NCBI RefSeq assembly: GCF_023718305.1
Contig: NZ_QEYO01000004.1
Span: 124,001 to 188,000, forward strand
DNA length: 64,000 nucleotides
Direction of reading: 5' to 3'
DNA from: Gramella sp. AN32
Lineage (GTDB): Bacteria > Bacteroidota > Bacteroidia > Flavobacteriales > Flavobacteriaceae
In this document: positions 29,155 through 37,894 of the stretch, one piece after another
Numbering within the stretch: the stretch's first letter is position 1
Layout of the letters: each line of letters opens with the position of its first letter
Translations under genes and position numbers: made by a program
Notes under the pieces: model-generated
The model's input: the letters and a program-made list of their open reading frames with translations, nothing else
What the model was told of the DNA's origin: nothing
The model's database searches: none

Positions 29155-29832
29155 ATGAAAGTATTATTCGTATTAACCTCCCATGATAAACTGGGAGATA
29201 CAGGAAAAAAGACGGGATTTTGGATTGAAGAATTCGCCAGCCCCTATTACACTTTATTAGATAAAGGTGTAGCTATTACCCTGGCCACTCCAAAAGGCGG
29301 GAAAGCGCCTATAGATCCTTCTAGTGATACAGAAGACAATCAAACTAAAGACACAAAAAGATACAAAGAAGATGAAGAGGCACAAAAACTGATCAATAAT
29401 ACCAAAGTTCTTTCAGAAATAGATCCAGGAGATTTTGACGCTGTATTTTATCCAGGCGGACATGGCCCGTTATGGGATCTTTCCGAAGATAAAGATTCCA
29501 TCGCGCTTATTGAAAAATTCAATACTGCCGGGAAGCCCATAAGTTTTGTATGCCATGCACCTGCAGCTCTTAAGCATGTAAAAGGAAAAGATGGGGAATC
29601 TCTGGTAAAAGGCAAAAAAGTTACAGGTTTTACCAATTCTGAAGAAAAAGCGGTAGAATTAACCGATGTGGTTCCGTTTTTAGTGGAAGAAATGCTGAAA
29701 GAAAATGGTGGAAATTATTCTAAAGCGGGCGACTGGGAAGAATATGTTTTGGTTGAGGGCAACCTTATTACCGGACAAAATCCGGCATCTTCAGGGCTTG
29801 TCGCTGAAAAATTATTTAAAATGCTGAATTAA
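29155..29832 (+). CDS. DJ-1/PfpI family protein (Hsp31/glyoxalase III-like)
   Basis: 225 residues. The nucleophile elbow has C133-H134 in SFVCHAPAALK, with a conserved acidic residue in GFWIEEFASPYY (about E25) and PGGHGPLWDL upstream, as in class I glutamine-amidotransferase-like chaperone/deglycase proteins. The group detoxifies methylglyoxal or protects proteins under stress. It is monocistronic and closed by a good terminator at 29851. Confidence 0.9.
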   Translation: MKVLFVLTSHDKLGDTGKKTGFWIEEFASPYYTLLDKGVAITLATPKGGKAPIDPSSDTEDNQTKDTKRYKEDEEAQKLINNTKVLSEIDPGDFDAVFYPGGHGPLWDLSEDKDSIALIEKFNTAGKPISFVCHAPAALKHVKGKDGESLVKGKKVTGFTNSEEKAVELTDVVPFLVEEMLKENGGNYSKAGDWEEYVLVEGNLITGQNPASSGLVAEKLFKMLN

Positions 29833-29850
29833 ATTTCAGCTAATAACAGA

Positions 29851-29879
29851 AAAAGCATCGCACAACGCGATGCTTTTTT
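29851..29879 (+). terminator. Rho-independent terminator after the DJ-1/PfpI gene
   Basis: GCATCGC-ACAAC-GCGATGC forms a 7-bp stem flanked by AAAA and TTTTTT, 19 bp after the stop codon. Confidence 0.88.
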
Positions 29880-29907
29880 GCTTGAATAGATATGTCTCCC
29901 TACTTTC

Positions 29908-30038
29908 GAAATGAAATTTTATAATGAAAAGATGAACCTTACCGTCACTGCGAGTGAAACGAAGCAGTCTCCATAATAGATTGTTTCACTGCGCCTGCCT
30001 ACCGCAGGCAGGTTCGCAATGATAACCCGCAGGGAAAC
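29908..30038. repeat. Dispersed palindromic repeat, copy 2
   Basis: Second copy of the element at 25838-25970, with the same CCATAATAGATTG core and GCCTGC/GCAGGC hairpin. It is followed at about 30070-30135 by pieces of another repeat type (CCTGAACTGGTTGCAGGAT and a CATTCAGCATGATGAATG palindrome). The remainder of the gap to 30439 shows no gene. Confidence 0.75.
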
Positions 30039-30439
30039 GTCCTCAGTTTTGGATTCGGGATCCAAAGGTGTAACACGACCCTGAACTGGTTGCAGGATTT
30101 GTATTGTGGGCGAAAATGTCATTCAGCATGATGAATGAATTATATCCAAATTAACTGATGCCAACTTTTTCTCTCTAATATAATTCTTTATGAATTTCCA
30201 ACGCAATAAAGAATATGGCCATTCGAAGAAGTGAAATGACTGAGAAGTCTAATAACCTGAGGGATTTTCTTCCCGTTGGATTTTCTTGGTATGGAAAAAT
30301 TTTCAGTCTATTGTTTTCAAATACGCCTGAAAACTTGAAAATAGATGGATAACTTGAAAAACAGAAATCATCCCAAGTTTATTCAGAAAAGGCCAGGGGC
30401 AGTCATTTTTTCAGAAATTTTTCATAAATTTAACATTCT

Positions 30440-31525
30440 ATGAATGAACCTACTATTCCGGCTAGAACCGAAGAAATTCTTTCGGCCTTCTTTGAATTGT
30501 CCCACGATTACCTTTGTATTGCAGGGTATGATGGGTATTTCCGGAAAGTCAATCCGGCATTCATTAATTTAATAGGTTATACCGAACAAGAATTGCTTTC
30601 GTTCCCCATTTGTGATTTAATATATGAACCAGACAGGGTTCGTACGGCAGAGATACGAGAAGGCCTTAAAATTGGATCACCGCTTCTAAACTTTGAAAAT
30701 AGGTATGTAACAAAATCGGGAGAAATTATATGGCTAACCTGGACTTCCATTCCAGAACAATCTAACGGACTTGTTTATGCAATTGCAAAAAATATAAACC
30801 ATATTAAAAATCAGGCGGAAGAAAGAAATGCCCTAATTGCCGATCTCACCAGTTTAAATAAAGAACTAACCCATTTATCTTACACCGCCACGCACGATCT
30901 CAAATCCCCCGTGAATAATTTAATTTCTTTATTCAGCCTTTTGGATTATTCAGAAATAAAGAATGAAGATAATTTACTCTACATGGATTTGCTGAAACAA
31001 TCTACAGAGAGCCTTCGGGATATATTAAACAATTACATCGATAATATCAAGGAAAAGAACAAATCGCTGGTTAAACCAGAAAAAATAAATCTGCACGAAG
31101 TAGTAAAAGATACGCTTGAACCAATTAAATATTTAATTAAGGATACAAAAACCAGCTTTAATATAAATTTCTCTGAAGTGGAATTTTTAAACTTCAATTC
31201 ATTTTACCTGCATAGTATTTTTCTGAATTTAGTTTCAAATTCAATAAAATATGCGCGATCAGGAGTTCCTCCAATAATCAGCATTACCTCCAAAAAAACC
31301 CCCGATTCTATTCAGGTTATTTTTGGCGATAACGGTCTTGGGTTTGATATGGAAAAAATTGGCGGGAGGATTTTTGGCTTAAACGAAACCTTTCATGGCC
31401 ATTCTGAAAGCAAAGGGGTGGGATTATATCTTGTAAATGATTATATGAGAGCATTGGGGGGAAGTGTCGCTGTAACTAGTGAGGTCAATAAGGGTTCCGC
31501 TTTTACCTTAAATTTTAGGCATTAA
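30440..31525 (+). CDS. PAS-domain sensor histidine kinase (cytoplasmic)
   Basis: 361 residues without membrane helices. Residues about 10-125 are a PAS domain (DYLCIAGYDGYFRKVNPAFI, LTWTSIPEQ). HisKA follows with H152 in TATHDLKSPVNN, then HATPase with LNLVSNSIKYA, FGDNGLGFD and GVGLYLVNDYM. No response regulator is adjacent, so it is an orphan kinase. The gaps on both sides are long, supporting a monocistronic gene. Confidence 0.9.
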   Translation: MNEPTIPARTEEILSAFFELSHDYLCIAGYDGYFRKVNPAFINLIGYTEQELLSFPICDLIYEPDRVRTAEIREGLKIGSPLLNFENRYVTKSGEIIWLTWTSIPEQSNGLVYAIAKNINHIKNQAEERNALIADLTSLNKELTHLSYTATHDLKSPVNNLISLFSLLDYSEIKNEDNLLYMDLLKQSTESLRDILNNYIDNIKEKNKSLVKPEKINLHEVVKDTLEPIKYLIKDTKTSFNINFSEVEFLNFNSFYLHSIFLNLVSNSIKYARSGVPPIISITSKKTPDSIQVIFGDNGLGFDMEKIGGRIFGLNETFHGHSESKGVGLYLVNDYMRALGGSVAVTSEVNKGSAFTLNFRH

Positions 31526-31924
31526 ATTGAAATTTTCCTTTTTTGGGAAAATAAAAATTTTTTGAAATCCACTATCCTCGATTAGATTAGCCAATGTATA
31601 TCCCTAAAAACAGAGAAGCTTAAAAAATAATATTTACGGGCTTTTTAAGAATTCGGTAAATTCTCGGAAAAGAAAAGGGACTATCTATCTCAAAACTGTT
31701 AGTCTCAAGAGAGGTTTCAGGCTAAATTGTTTCAAATTTAGCCCCTTCTGATATTATATCAACAGCGCTTTTCTCTCTATCAAATTAATAGACTCTGTGA
31801 TCTATTAAAGTTTCATATTATTTTCATAAATTCCCTTTCTATATTAAAAACAAATAATAGTATACTATATTGAAACTCTTTTAAGTTTCTTTTTATTGAA
31901 AACCTTTTAAATATAAAATTTTAA
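31526..31924. other. 399-bp AT-rich gap, nothing recognised
   Basis: No coding frame, strong hairpin or repeat was recognised. It separates the PAS kinase from the SGNH hydrolase and presumably holds the promoter of the latter. Confidence 0.5.
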
Positions 31925-32590
31925 ATGAAAAATTTTATTGCACTATTAATGATAGTAAGCTGTTTATCTAGCTATGCTCAAAATTCCATTGAAACGACCT
32001 ATAGACCAAAAACCTATCCTGTTCAGGTCAAACAGTTCAGAACGTATCCAGATAGCAAAAATGATATCATTTTTCTTGGAAACAGTATTACCGCACGAGC
32101 TCAGTGGAATGAACTCTTACAATTGCCGATGGCAAGAAACAGGGGGATTTCTGGCGATACAACATTTGGGATTTTAGAAAGACTGGATGAAGTAACCGAA
32201 GGACAACCTTCAAAAATATTCCTTTTGATCGGTATTAATGATATTTCAAGGGGCTTTCCCGATGATTTGATTCTCAAAAATTTTAAAGAGATTATTTCAC
32301 GTATTCAGAAAGAATCACCAGAAACCAAAATTTATATTGAAACAATCCTGCCGGTAAATAAATCTTTTAATGTTTACAAAAGACATTACGATAAGGATGG
32401 TCACATTCTTTATATCAATGATCAATTGAGGAAAATCGCTCCAAAAATGGGAATTACTCTAATCGATATTTATCCGGAATTTCTGGATGATCAAAATCGC
32501 CTCAACGCCGAATTCACCGACGAGGGTTTACATCTCAACGAAAAAGGTTATTTAAAATGGGCCAAAATACTAAAACCTTATCTGGAATAA
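31925..32590 (+). CDS. Secreted SGNH/GDSL-family hydrolase
   Basis: 221 residues with a signal peptide (ending SSYAQ). The four SGNH blocks are visible: FLGNSITAR (catalytic Ser), RGISGDTTFG (Gly), LLIGINDISRG (Asn) and FTDEGLHLNEKGY (Asp-His). The family removes acyl groups from lipids, sugars or polymers. It ends 3 bp before the convergent end of the phosphoesterase/GH97 operon, so it could work with that locus as an esterase for acylated substrate, though on the opposite strand. Confidence 0.88.
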   Translation: MKNFIALLMIVSCLSSYAQNSIETTYRPKTYPVQVKQFRTYPDSKNDIIFLGNSITARAQWNELLQLPMARNRGISGDTTFGILERLDEVTEGQPSKIFLLIGINDISRGFPDDLILKNFKEIISRIQKESPETKIYIETILPVNKSFNVYKRHYDKDGHILYINDQLRKIAPKMGITLIDIYPEFLDDQNRLNAEFTDEGLHLNEKGYLKWAKILKPYLE

Positions 32591-32593
32591 ACT

Positions 32594-33529
32594 TTATTCG
32601 ACTTTTTGGTGTTCCGTATTTCGCTTTATTTCCAATTCTTCTGAAACATATTCATAATCACCTTCCGAAATATCCTTACAGGTTACGATGATCGCTTCGT
32701 GGTCCTGCCAGTATTGCTTCAGGGTATGACCATTTAGAGATTCGTCTTTTTCACTGTTCATCTTATTAGAATCATCTGGATTAACGATCATTTTTAAACC
32801 TACAGATTCATTCATCATTTCAAGGTCACCCCGACTGTTCCCGGCAACGAATAAAGGTTTAGCTTTAATAAAGGTCTGGATTGCATTGGCTTTTCCTTCG
32901 TCCTGTGGCACGGGCTGAACAAGCATTCCTGTAATCTTACCCTCATGAATTACAGATTTCACCCCAATGATTCGGTTCATAGGAATTCCCATATTATTAC
33001 TTACAAATTGCTGATAAAGAATTTCTGGAGAAGCCGTCACCACCCAAATCTCGAAACCATAATCTTCAAGATTTGCCAGTAATTGTTTCATTTCAGGATA
33101 AAACTTTTTCTCGTATTTTTCATGAAACATTTCTTCCCCAATGTTTTCCACCGCCGTAGTTGAAAGTCCCGATAAAAAGCTTATTCGGCGTTGAACATAA
33201 TCCATCCCCACATTATTACCATGAAGAAGCGAATCAATTACTGCCATTTTCGCCAGAGAAATACTGTCTTTTTTTTCTGAAAATTCCTCTTTAGCATAAT
33301 TATATAGCGCTTCATCGGCCAGGTAATAGGGTGATTGTCCAAGCAGCGTCCCATCACAGTCGAAAACTGCCACTTTTCGTTCTTTTATAATCCTTGTTCC
33401 TTCCAAGAAACTTTCCAGCCGATTATTCACCGATTCATCCCAGGCAGAAATTTGATTAAATTCCTGAGCAGTAAGACTACCTGTTAATGTAATTATCAGA
33501 AATGAGAAAAAGAAAAACCTATTTTTCAT
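32594..33529 (-). CDS. Secreted HAD-family phosphatase
   Basis: 311 residues with a signal peptide (ending SLTAQ). HAD motif I is AVFDCDGTLLG (D57, D59), motif II VVTASPEILY, and the acidic motif VAGNSRGDLEMMN. The helical cap lies between. This resembles phosphoserine/phosphocholine-type HAD phosphatases, here exported. It is the last gene of the SusC-led operon and its start overlaps the GDPD gene by 11 bp. A fitting job is to dephosphorylate glycerol phosphate or another small ester freed by the GDPD, supplying glycerol to GlpF; this is inference. Confidence 0.87.
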   Translation of the reverse strand: MKNRFFFFSFLIITLTGSLTAQEFNQISAWDESVNNRLESFLEGTRIIKERKVAVFDCDGTLLGQSPYYLADEALYNYAKEEFSEKKDSISLAKMAVIDSLLHGNNVGMDYVQRRISFLSGLSTTAVENIGEEMFHEKYEKKFYPEMKQLLANLEDYGFEIWVVTASPEILYQQFVSNNMGIPMNRIIGVKSVIHEGKITGMLVQPVPQDEGKANAIQTFIKAKPLFVAGNSRGDLEMMNESVGLKMIVNPDDSNKMNSEKDESLNGHTLKQYWQDHEAIIVTCKDISEGDYEYVSEELEIKRNTEHQKVE

Positions 33530-34298
33530 CAGTCAGAAGTTGAAGTAGTAATTCCGGTTCATTGGTAGTGATATATTCCGCATTTTGACCCATCATATAT
33601 TTCATATCCTCTTCAGAATTTACCGTCCACGCATTGATAGACATTCCCAATGCATGGGCTTCTGGAATCCACTCAGGATTTTCCCTGTACTTACTGAAAT
33701 GGTAATCAAGGCCGGTATATCCATCTTTTTTTGCCTGCGCCGGGCTAACATCACCGCTCAAATAGGCAATTTCCGCATTTGGATCCAGTTCATGAACCAG
33801 TTTTCCAGCTTCATAATCGAAAGTGATATAATCTACCCACTTTTCAGCCTTCATTTTCTTAACAAGAGCTACACACCTTCTGGTAAGTTCCAGTGTTCTT
33901 TCCTGATCTGTTGTTTTTTTGATCTCCAGAATAAGTTTAGTGGTTTTCTGTTTCATTCCTTCCTCGAGATATTCCCTCAAGGTGGGTAGTTTTTCACCAT
34001 TCGAAAGCTTTTTGGAAATCAGCTCGTTATATCGAGTATCTTCAATGAGCATTCCTTTAAAATCATCATCGTGATTCACCACTATGCTGTCGTCTGCGCT
34101 AATATGCACATCAAATTCAGATCCATGAGCTCCAATTGCCACCGCCTGCTTTAACGAGGCGATGGAGTTTTCTGGCAGCGAATTCGCTTTCCATGCGCCA
34201 CGGTGTGCCACTACGATATTGTCATGAAATTTTGGTTTTGGGCCACTTCCGCAGGAAACAATCAGTAATCCAAGGAATATTAATACAAGCTTTTTCAT
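33519..34298 (-). CDS. Glycerophosphodiester phosphodiesterase, lipoprotein
   Basis: 259 residues. The signal ends with a lipobox cysteine C16 (LLIVSCGSG). Catalytic residues of the GDPD barrel are visible: H32-R33 in VVAHRGAWK, E43 in LPENSIAS, E61 and D63 in GSEFDVHIS, and H76 in VVNHDDDF. It hydrolyses glycerophosphodiesters to glycerol 3-phosphate and an alcohol. It lies 27 bp downstream of GH97 and overlaps the HAD phosphatase gene. With glpDKF divergent from the same locus, it is the key clue to the substrate. Confidence 0.93.
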   Translation of the reverse strand: MKKLVLIFLGLLIVSCGSGPKPKFHDNIVVAHRGAWKANSLPENSIASLKQAVAIGAHGSEFDVHISADDSIVVNHDDDFKGMLIEDTRYNELISKKLSNGEKLPTLREYLEEGMKQKTTKLILEIKKTTDQERTLELTRRCVALVKKMKAEKWVDYITFDYEAGKLVHELDPNAEIAYLSGDVSPAQAKKDGYTGLDYHFSKYRENPEWIPEAHALGMSINAWTVNSEEDMKYMMGQNAEYITTNEPELLLQLLTDEK

Positions 34299-34325
34299 TT
34301 TAAAGTATTCTGATTAAATATTATT

Positions 34326-36290
34326 CTAATTGACAGGTTCTAATTTAATGACCAAACCTCCGCCGGAAGCCATTTCAAACTGAAATTTATCTCCTTTCTG
34401 AAATGTTTTCTCTTCGATTTTGATATGGTTAGGATTGGAATCTGTTTCCGCATCATCTCCATAAATTGTAGCCTTGTAAGTTTGACCCTCTTTCAGAAAA
34501 TCGAAAGAAAATGAAACTGATTTTTTCTCGGAGTTATTGATGGATCCAATATACCAATTATCGTCTTTTCTCCTTGCGATGACCACATGGCTCTGAAGTT
34601 TAGCCTCGGGAACCACCGTTTCATCCCAGATGGTTGGAACTTCGCTCACAAAATCGAAACCTGGTTCTCCTTCATAAGCTTCAGGATAATCGGCTACCAT
34701 GCTCAAATAACTTTCCAATACTACATACATAGCCATCATATGGCTTCTGGTTCCGATAGTCAAGGGCCTGGTGTATTGAATTTTAAAATTTTCTGGCAAC
34801 ACTGCACGGAATCCGCCTAGGTGATAATCGCTGGCTCCCGCAAGCATCCTTGTAAATACCACATTCAGGTCATGCTCAGGCGTAATTGGCTTTTTTTGCC
34901 ATTTATTCTGTTCATAATTATAAGTTCCTTCCCGCGTCAATTCATTAGGATAGGTTCTGTGCAGTCCTGTAGGCTTAAAAGAGCCATGAAACTGAATATA
35001 CAGCTTGTGTCTTGCAGCACTCTCCAATATCTCTTCCATGATATTCACCATTTCCTGATCGTCACGATTTATAAAATCGACCATCATGCCTTTGATTCCC
35101 CATTCTTCAAACTGGGCAAAAGCTTCTTCCAATTGTGGATATAGCGCCTGCCAGTGAACCCACACGTTGATGAAAACGCCTTTTTCTTTGGCGTAATCGC
35201 AGATTTTCTGCATTTCCAGACTTGCAACCGGTTGGGTTAGATCGGTGGCCGGGCCCACTACACTATACCCAGATGCATCACTTTTATACCAGGCCATTCC
35301 GCCATAGCCAATTACGGCGTGATAGGGTATATTATTCTTCGCACAAAAATCGATGTAATATTTATTGGTTTTGAAATTGATTCCGGGAGCAAAGGTGGTA
35401 TCAGGAACAATATCACCGTTCCACCAGTGAAAAGAGGTCTTTCCCGGTTTGATCCACGAAGTATCATCAATTTTTGAAGGTTCATTTAAACTGGTGATGA
35501 TATTGCTTTCAATCAATTTACCCGGTCGGTCACCAATTAAAATGACTCTCCATGGGGTATGGTGCGGAAGTTTAGCTTTCACCTTTACCTCCTCCTGACC
35601 GGGTAGCGGAGAAAGTTGTGTTTCCAGATAACCTTCTTTCTTTTTAAGATACATACCGGCATAATCCCGCAAATTCGCTTCGGTAATACTCAGGTAGGCT
35701 TTATCAGAAAAATTGAACATTCCCGGCATATCCATCAAGGTGTCCTTCGGGATTTCATTAAAAGGCATGATATGATACAAGGCTTCGTGCGAGCTGTCAT
35801 ACGATCCCCAGAACATGGAATATACAGTTGGATTTCCTGAAATATTAAAAGAAGTCTTTTCATCTGTAAGTTCATAAGATTTCCAGTCCTGCTCGGGAAA
35901 TTCATACCTAAAACCAACCCCATCATTAAAAACACGAACCACGATATTGACCATTTTTCGGTCCTTCACCGTCAAGGGCAGAGTCACTTCTTTATAATGA
36001 TTTCGCGCTTCGCTGGTCTTTCCCACCACCAGTTTATAGGTTGTATCCACTTCCTGATATTCCGGTTTTCCCAGTTGTAGATTTTTCTGAAGTTCGGCAT
36101 CTTTAAATATTAACCCTAAGGCTGAATCATCTATAAGAAGCTGATTTCCAAACATAATTCTGTAATAAGGCGCATCCTTTTTAAGTTCAAACTGAAACTG
36201 GATTTTTCCATCGGGTGAATTCAGGTTGATTTTCTTTTGCGAAAAAGAGAAGAAAGAAAACAGGAATACCAGGTAGCATATTTTTTTCAT
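34326..36290 (-). CDS. Glycoside hydrolase family 97 enzyme
   Basis: 654 residues with a signal peptide (ending FSFSQ). The N-terminal beta-sandwich (about 20-270) is followed by the barrel: WWNGDIVPDTTFAPGINFKT, YHAVIGYGGMAW, INVWVHWQAL, KGMMVDFINRDDQEMVN, then HGSFKPTGLHRTYPNELTRE. D405 in VDFIN sits where retaining GH97 enzymes (BT_1871-type alpha-galactosidase) carry their nucleophile, so this looks like the retaining group rather than SusB-type inverting glucosidases. It would remove alpha-linked Glc or Gal from the imported or surface-bound substrate. Confidence 0.92.
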   Translation of the reverse strand: MKKICYLVFLFSFFSFSQKKINLNSPDGKIQFQFELKKDAPYYRIMFGNQLLIDDSALGLIFKDAELQKNLQLGKPEYQEVDTTYKLVVGKTSEARNHYKEVTLPLTVKDRKMVNIVVRVFNDGVGFRYEFPEQDWKSYELTDEKTSFNISGNPTVYSMFWGSYDSSHEALYHIMPFNEIPKDTLMDMPGMFNFSDKAYLSITEANLRDYAGMYLKKKEGYLETQLSPLPGQEEVKVKAKLPHHTPWRVILIGDRPGKLIESNIITSLNEPSKIDDTSWIKPGKTSFHWWNGDIVPDTTFAPGINFKTNKYYIDFCAKNNIPYHAVIGYGGMAWYKSDASGYSVVGPATDLTQPVASLEMQKICDYAKEKGVFINVWVHWQALYPQLEEAFAQFEEWGIKGMMVDFINRDDQEMVNIMEEILESAARHKLYIQFHGSFKPTGLHRTYPNELTREGTYNYEQNKWQKKPITPEHDLNVVFTRMLAGASDYHLGGFRAVLPENFKIQYTRPLTIGTRSHMMAMYVVLESYLSMVADYPEAYEGEPGFDFVSEVPTIWDETVVPEAKLQSHVVIARRKDDNWYIGSINNSEKKSVSFSFDFLKEGQTYKATIYGDDAETDSNPNHIKIEEKTFQKGDKFQFEMASGGGLVIKLEPVN

Positions 36291-36313
36291 AAATCAATTC
36301 AATCTAAATAATT

Positions 36314-37894
36314 TCATTCAAGGCGATAACTGCCCTTTGCGGTATGAACCTGGCCAAACATATCGGTCGCTTTTACTTCCACTTCATGAGTACCTGCTTC
36401 CAGGGTTGTTGGTAAATTTGCATACCATAAATGCTTACTATCTATTGGATTTGAAGGCCTTCGTCCATTAATTAGTGTATCAGAAAGGTCCCAGTCATAC
36501 ACCCTGTTGGCATAAGAAGGATCATAATCTTCCACATATTGCATCGGTTTCCAATCACTACTATCAATCCGGTAAAGCAGCTCATCTTTTTGAGAACCTA
36601 TAAAGAAATTTGCATACATCCCGGCTTTAGAATTGACTCCCTGAGCCATCACTTTGGGAACAAATAAACGAACCTGATAATCATCAGGTTGCCCAGCAAC
36701 TTTATAATCTACAGAATATTGATTGCCTTCAATTTTTAAAAAAGCGTAGCCTCTTGGGGTTCCGTCACGCATTTCAGCATCTGGAACACCATTGATAATT
36801 TCTCCCGAATTCCAATCACCACAAGTTGTTCCAACATTAAAGTGGTGATGAATGCCCTTTCCTTTCCAGCCATTTTCAGCAGCAAAGAAATCCTGTCGTT
36901 GAATATGTGTATGGGCGGAAAGGGATAAGGTATGCGGAAAATCTTTAAGTAAATCAAATAGCTTTTCGCGGTCTTTATCCCTGAAGGAATCCCCGTAAGG
37001 CTCGCTGATAGGAATATGAAAGGCCAGGACAACCAAATAATCCCTGGGCACATATTTTAGATCATTTTCGATGAACTTCATTTGCTTTGGAGTGAAACCT
37101 CCCCAGTATCCTTTGGAATCGCGAGGATCTGGAAATAACATATCATCCAGAATGATAAAATGGGTTTTCGCGTAGTTATAAGAATAAGTTGAAGGCCCAA
37201 AATGCGCTTCAAAAGTTTCGTCTGAAAGTTCATCTTCCTTTGCATCCAGGTTCATATCATGGTTTCCCATGACATCGTACCACCTGAACCCAAGTTTGGA
37301 AATTGCTTTTTTATACGGCTCGAACAAATCCAGGTCGTTCCATACCAGATCACCCAGGCTTATTCCGAAGGCGAAATTCTTATTTTTATCAATATCCTTT
37401 ATAACACTTTCTTCAAAATACCGGAGCTCTTCTAGATCTCTTGGTTGTGGGTCGCCGAATATCAAGGCTGTATAATCTTCGCTTTCTTCCTGTTGAACCA
37501 GCCCAAAATCGATCGTTTTCGGCAATTTTCCGGTAGGTTTAACACCGCTATATTTAGCATCCGGCGAACCATTGGGCTTATATATGTAATAGAATTTTGA
37601 ATTATTATTTCCTTCAGAAATTCGATACCCCGTTGGTTTGATCACAAAAATAATGTCATCATCAGAAATTGATAAGTTATATCTACCGGAATTATCTGTT
37701 AACACAACGTTTTCACCGTTAGTCACAGCTATTTTTGAAATTCCTTTTTCTGATTCGTCCTTCTTTCCATTTTCATTTTTGTCCAGATAAACGGTTCCTT
37801 TAGCAACAATTTGGGTATTCCCTGAAAAGGAAATACCCATAAATAATGAAACTAAAAATAAATTAGAAAAAAGGCTAATTCCCATTCTACTCAT
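36314..37894 (-). CDS. Secreted calcineurin-like phosphoesterase
   Basis: The ATG at 37894 overlaps the SusD stop by 8 bp and gives a signal peptide (MGISLFSNLFLVSLFMG); a longer start at 37921 is possible. Domains in order: an N-terminal SdrD/CnaB-like segment (GTVYLDKNENGKKDESEKG), a metallophosphoesterase core with GDPQPRD, GDLVWND, GNHDMN, FHIPISE and SAHTHIQR, and a C-terminal beta domain (EVEVKATDMFGQ). It matches the MetallophosN-Metallophos-MetallophosC layout. It would hydrolyse phosphodiesters outside the cell. Its place between SusD and GH97 links it to the substrate of that operon. Confidence 0.9.
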   Translation of the reverse strand: MSRMGISLFSNLFLVSLFMGISFSGNTQIVAKGTVYLDKNENGKKDESEKGISKIAVTNGENVVLTDNSGRYNLSISDDDIIFVIKPTGYRISEGNNNSKFYYIYKPNGSPDAKYSGVKPTGKLPKTIDFGLVQQEESEDYTALIFGDPQPRDLEELRYFEESVIKDIDKNKNFAFGISLGDLVWNDLDLFEPYKKAISKLGFRWYDVMGNHDMNLDAKEDELSDETFEAHFGPSTYSYNYAKTHFIILDDMLFPDPRDSKGYWGGFTPKQMKFIENDLKYVPRDYLVVLAFHIPISEPYGDSFRDKDREKLFDLLKDFPHTLSLSAHTHIQRQDFFAAENGWKGKGIHHHFNVGTTCGDWNSGEIINGVPDAEMRDGTPRGYAFLKIEGNQYSVDYKVAGQPDDYQVRLFVPKVMAQGVNSKAGMYANFFIGSQKDELLYRIDSSDWKPMQYVEDYDPSYANRVYDWDLSDTLINGRRPSNPIDSKHLWYANLPTTLEAGTHEVEVKATDMFGQVHTAKGSYRLE

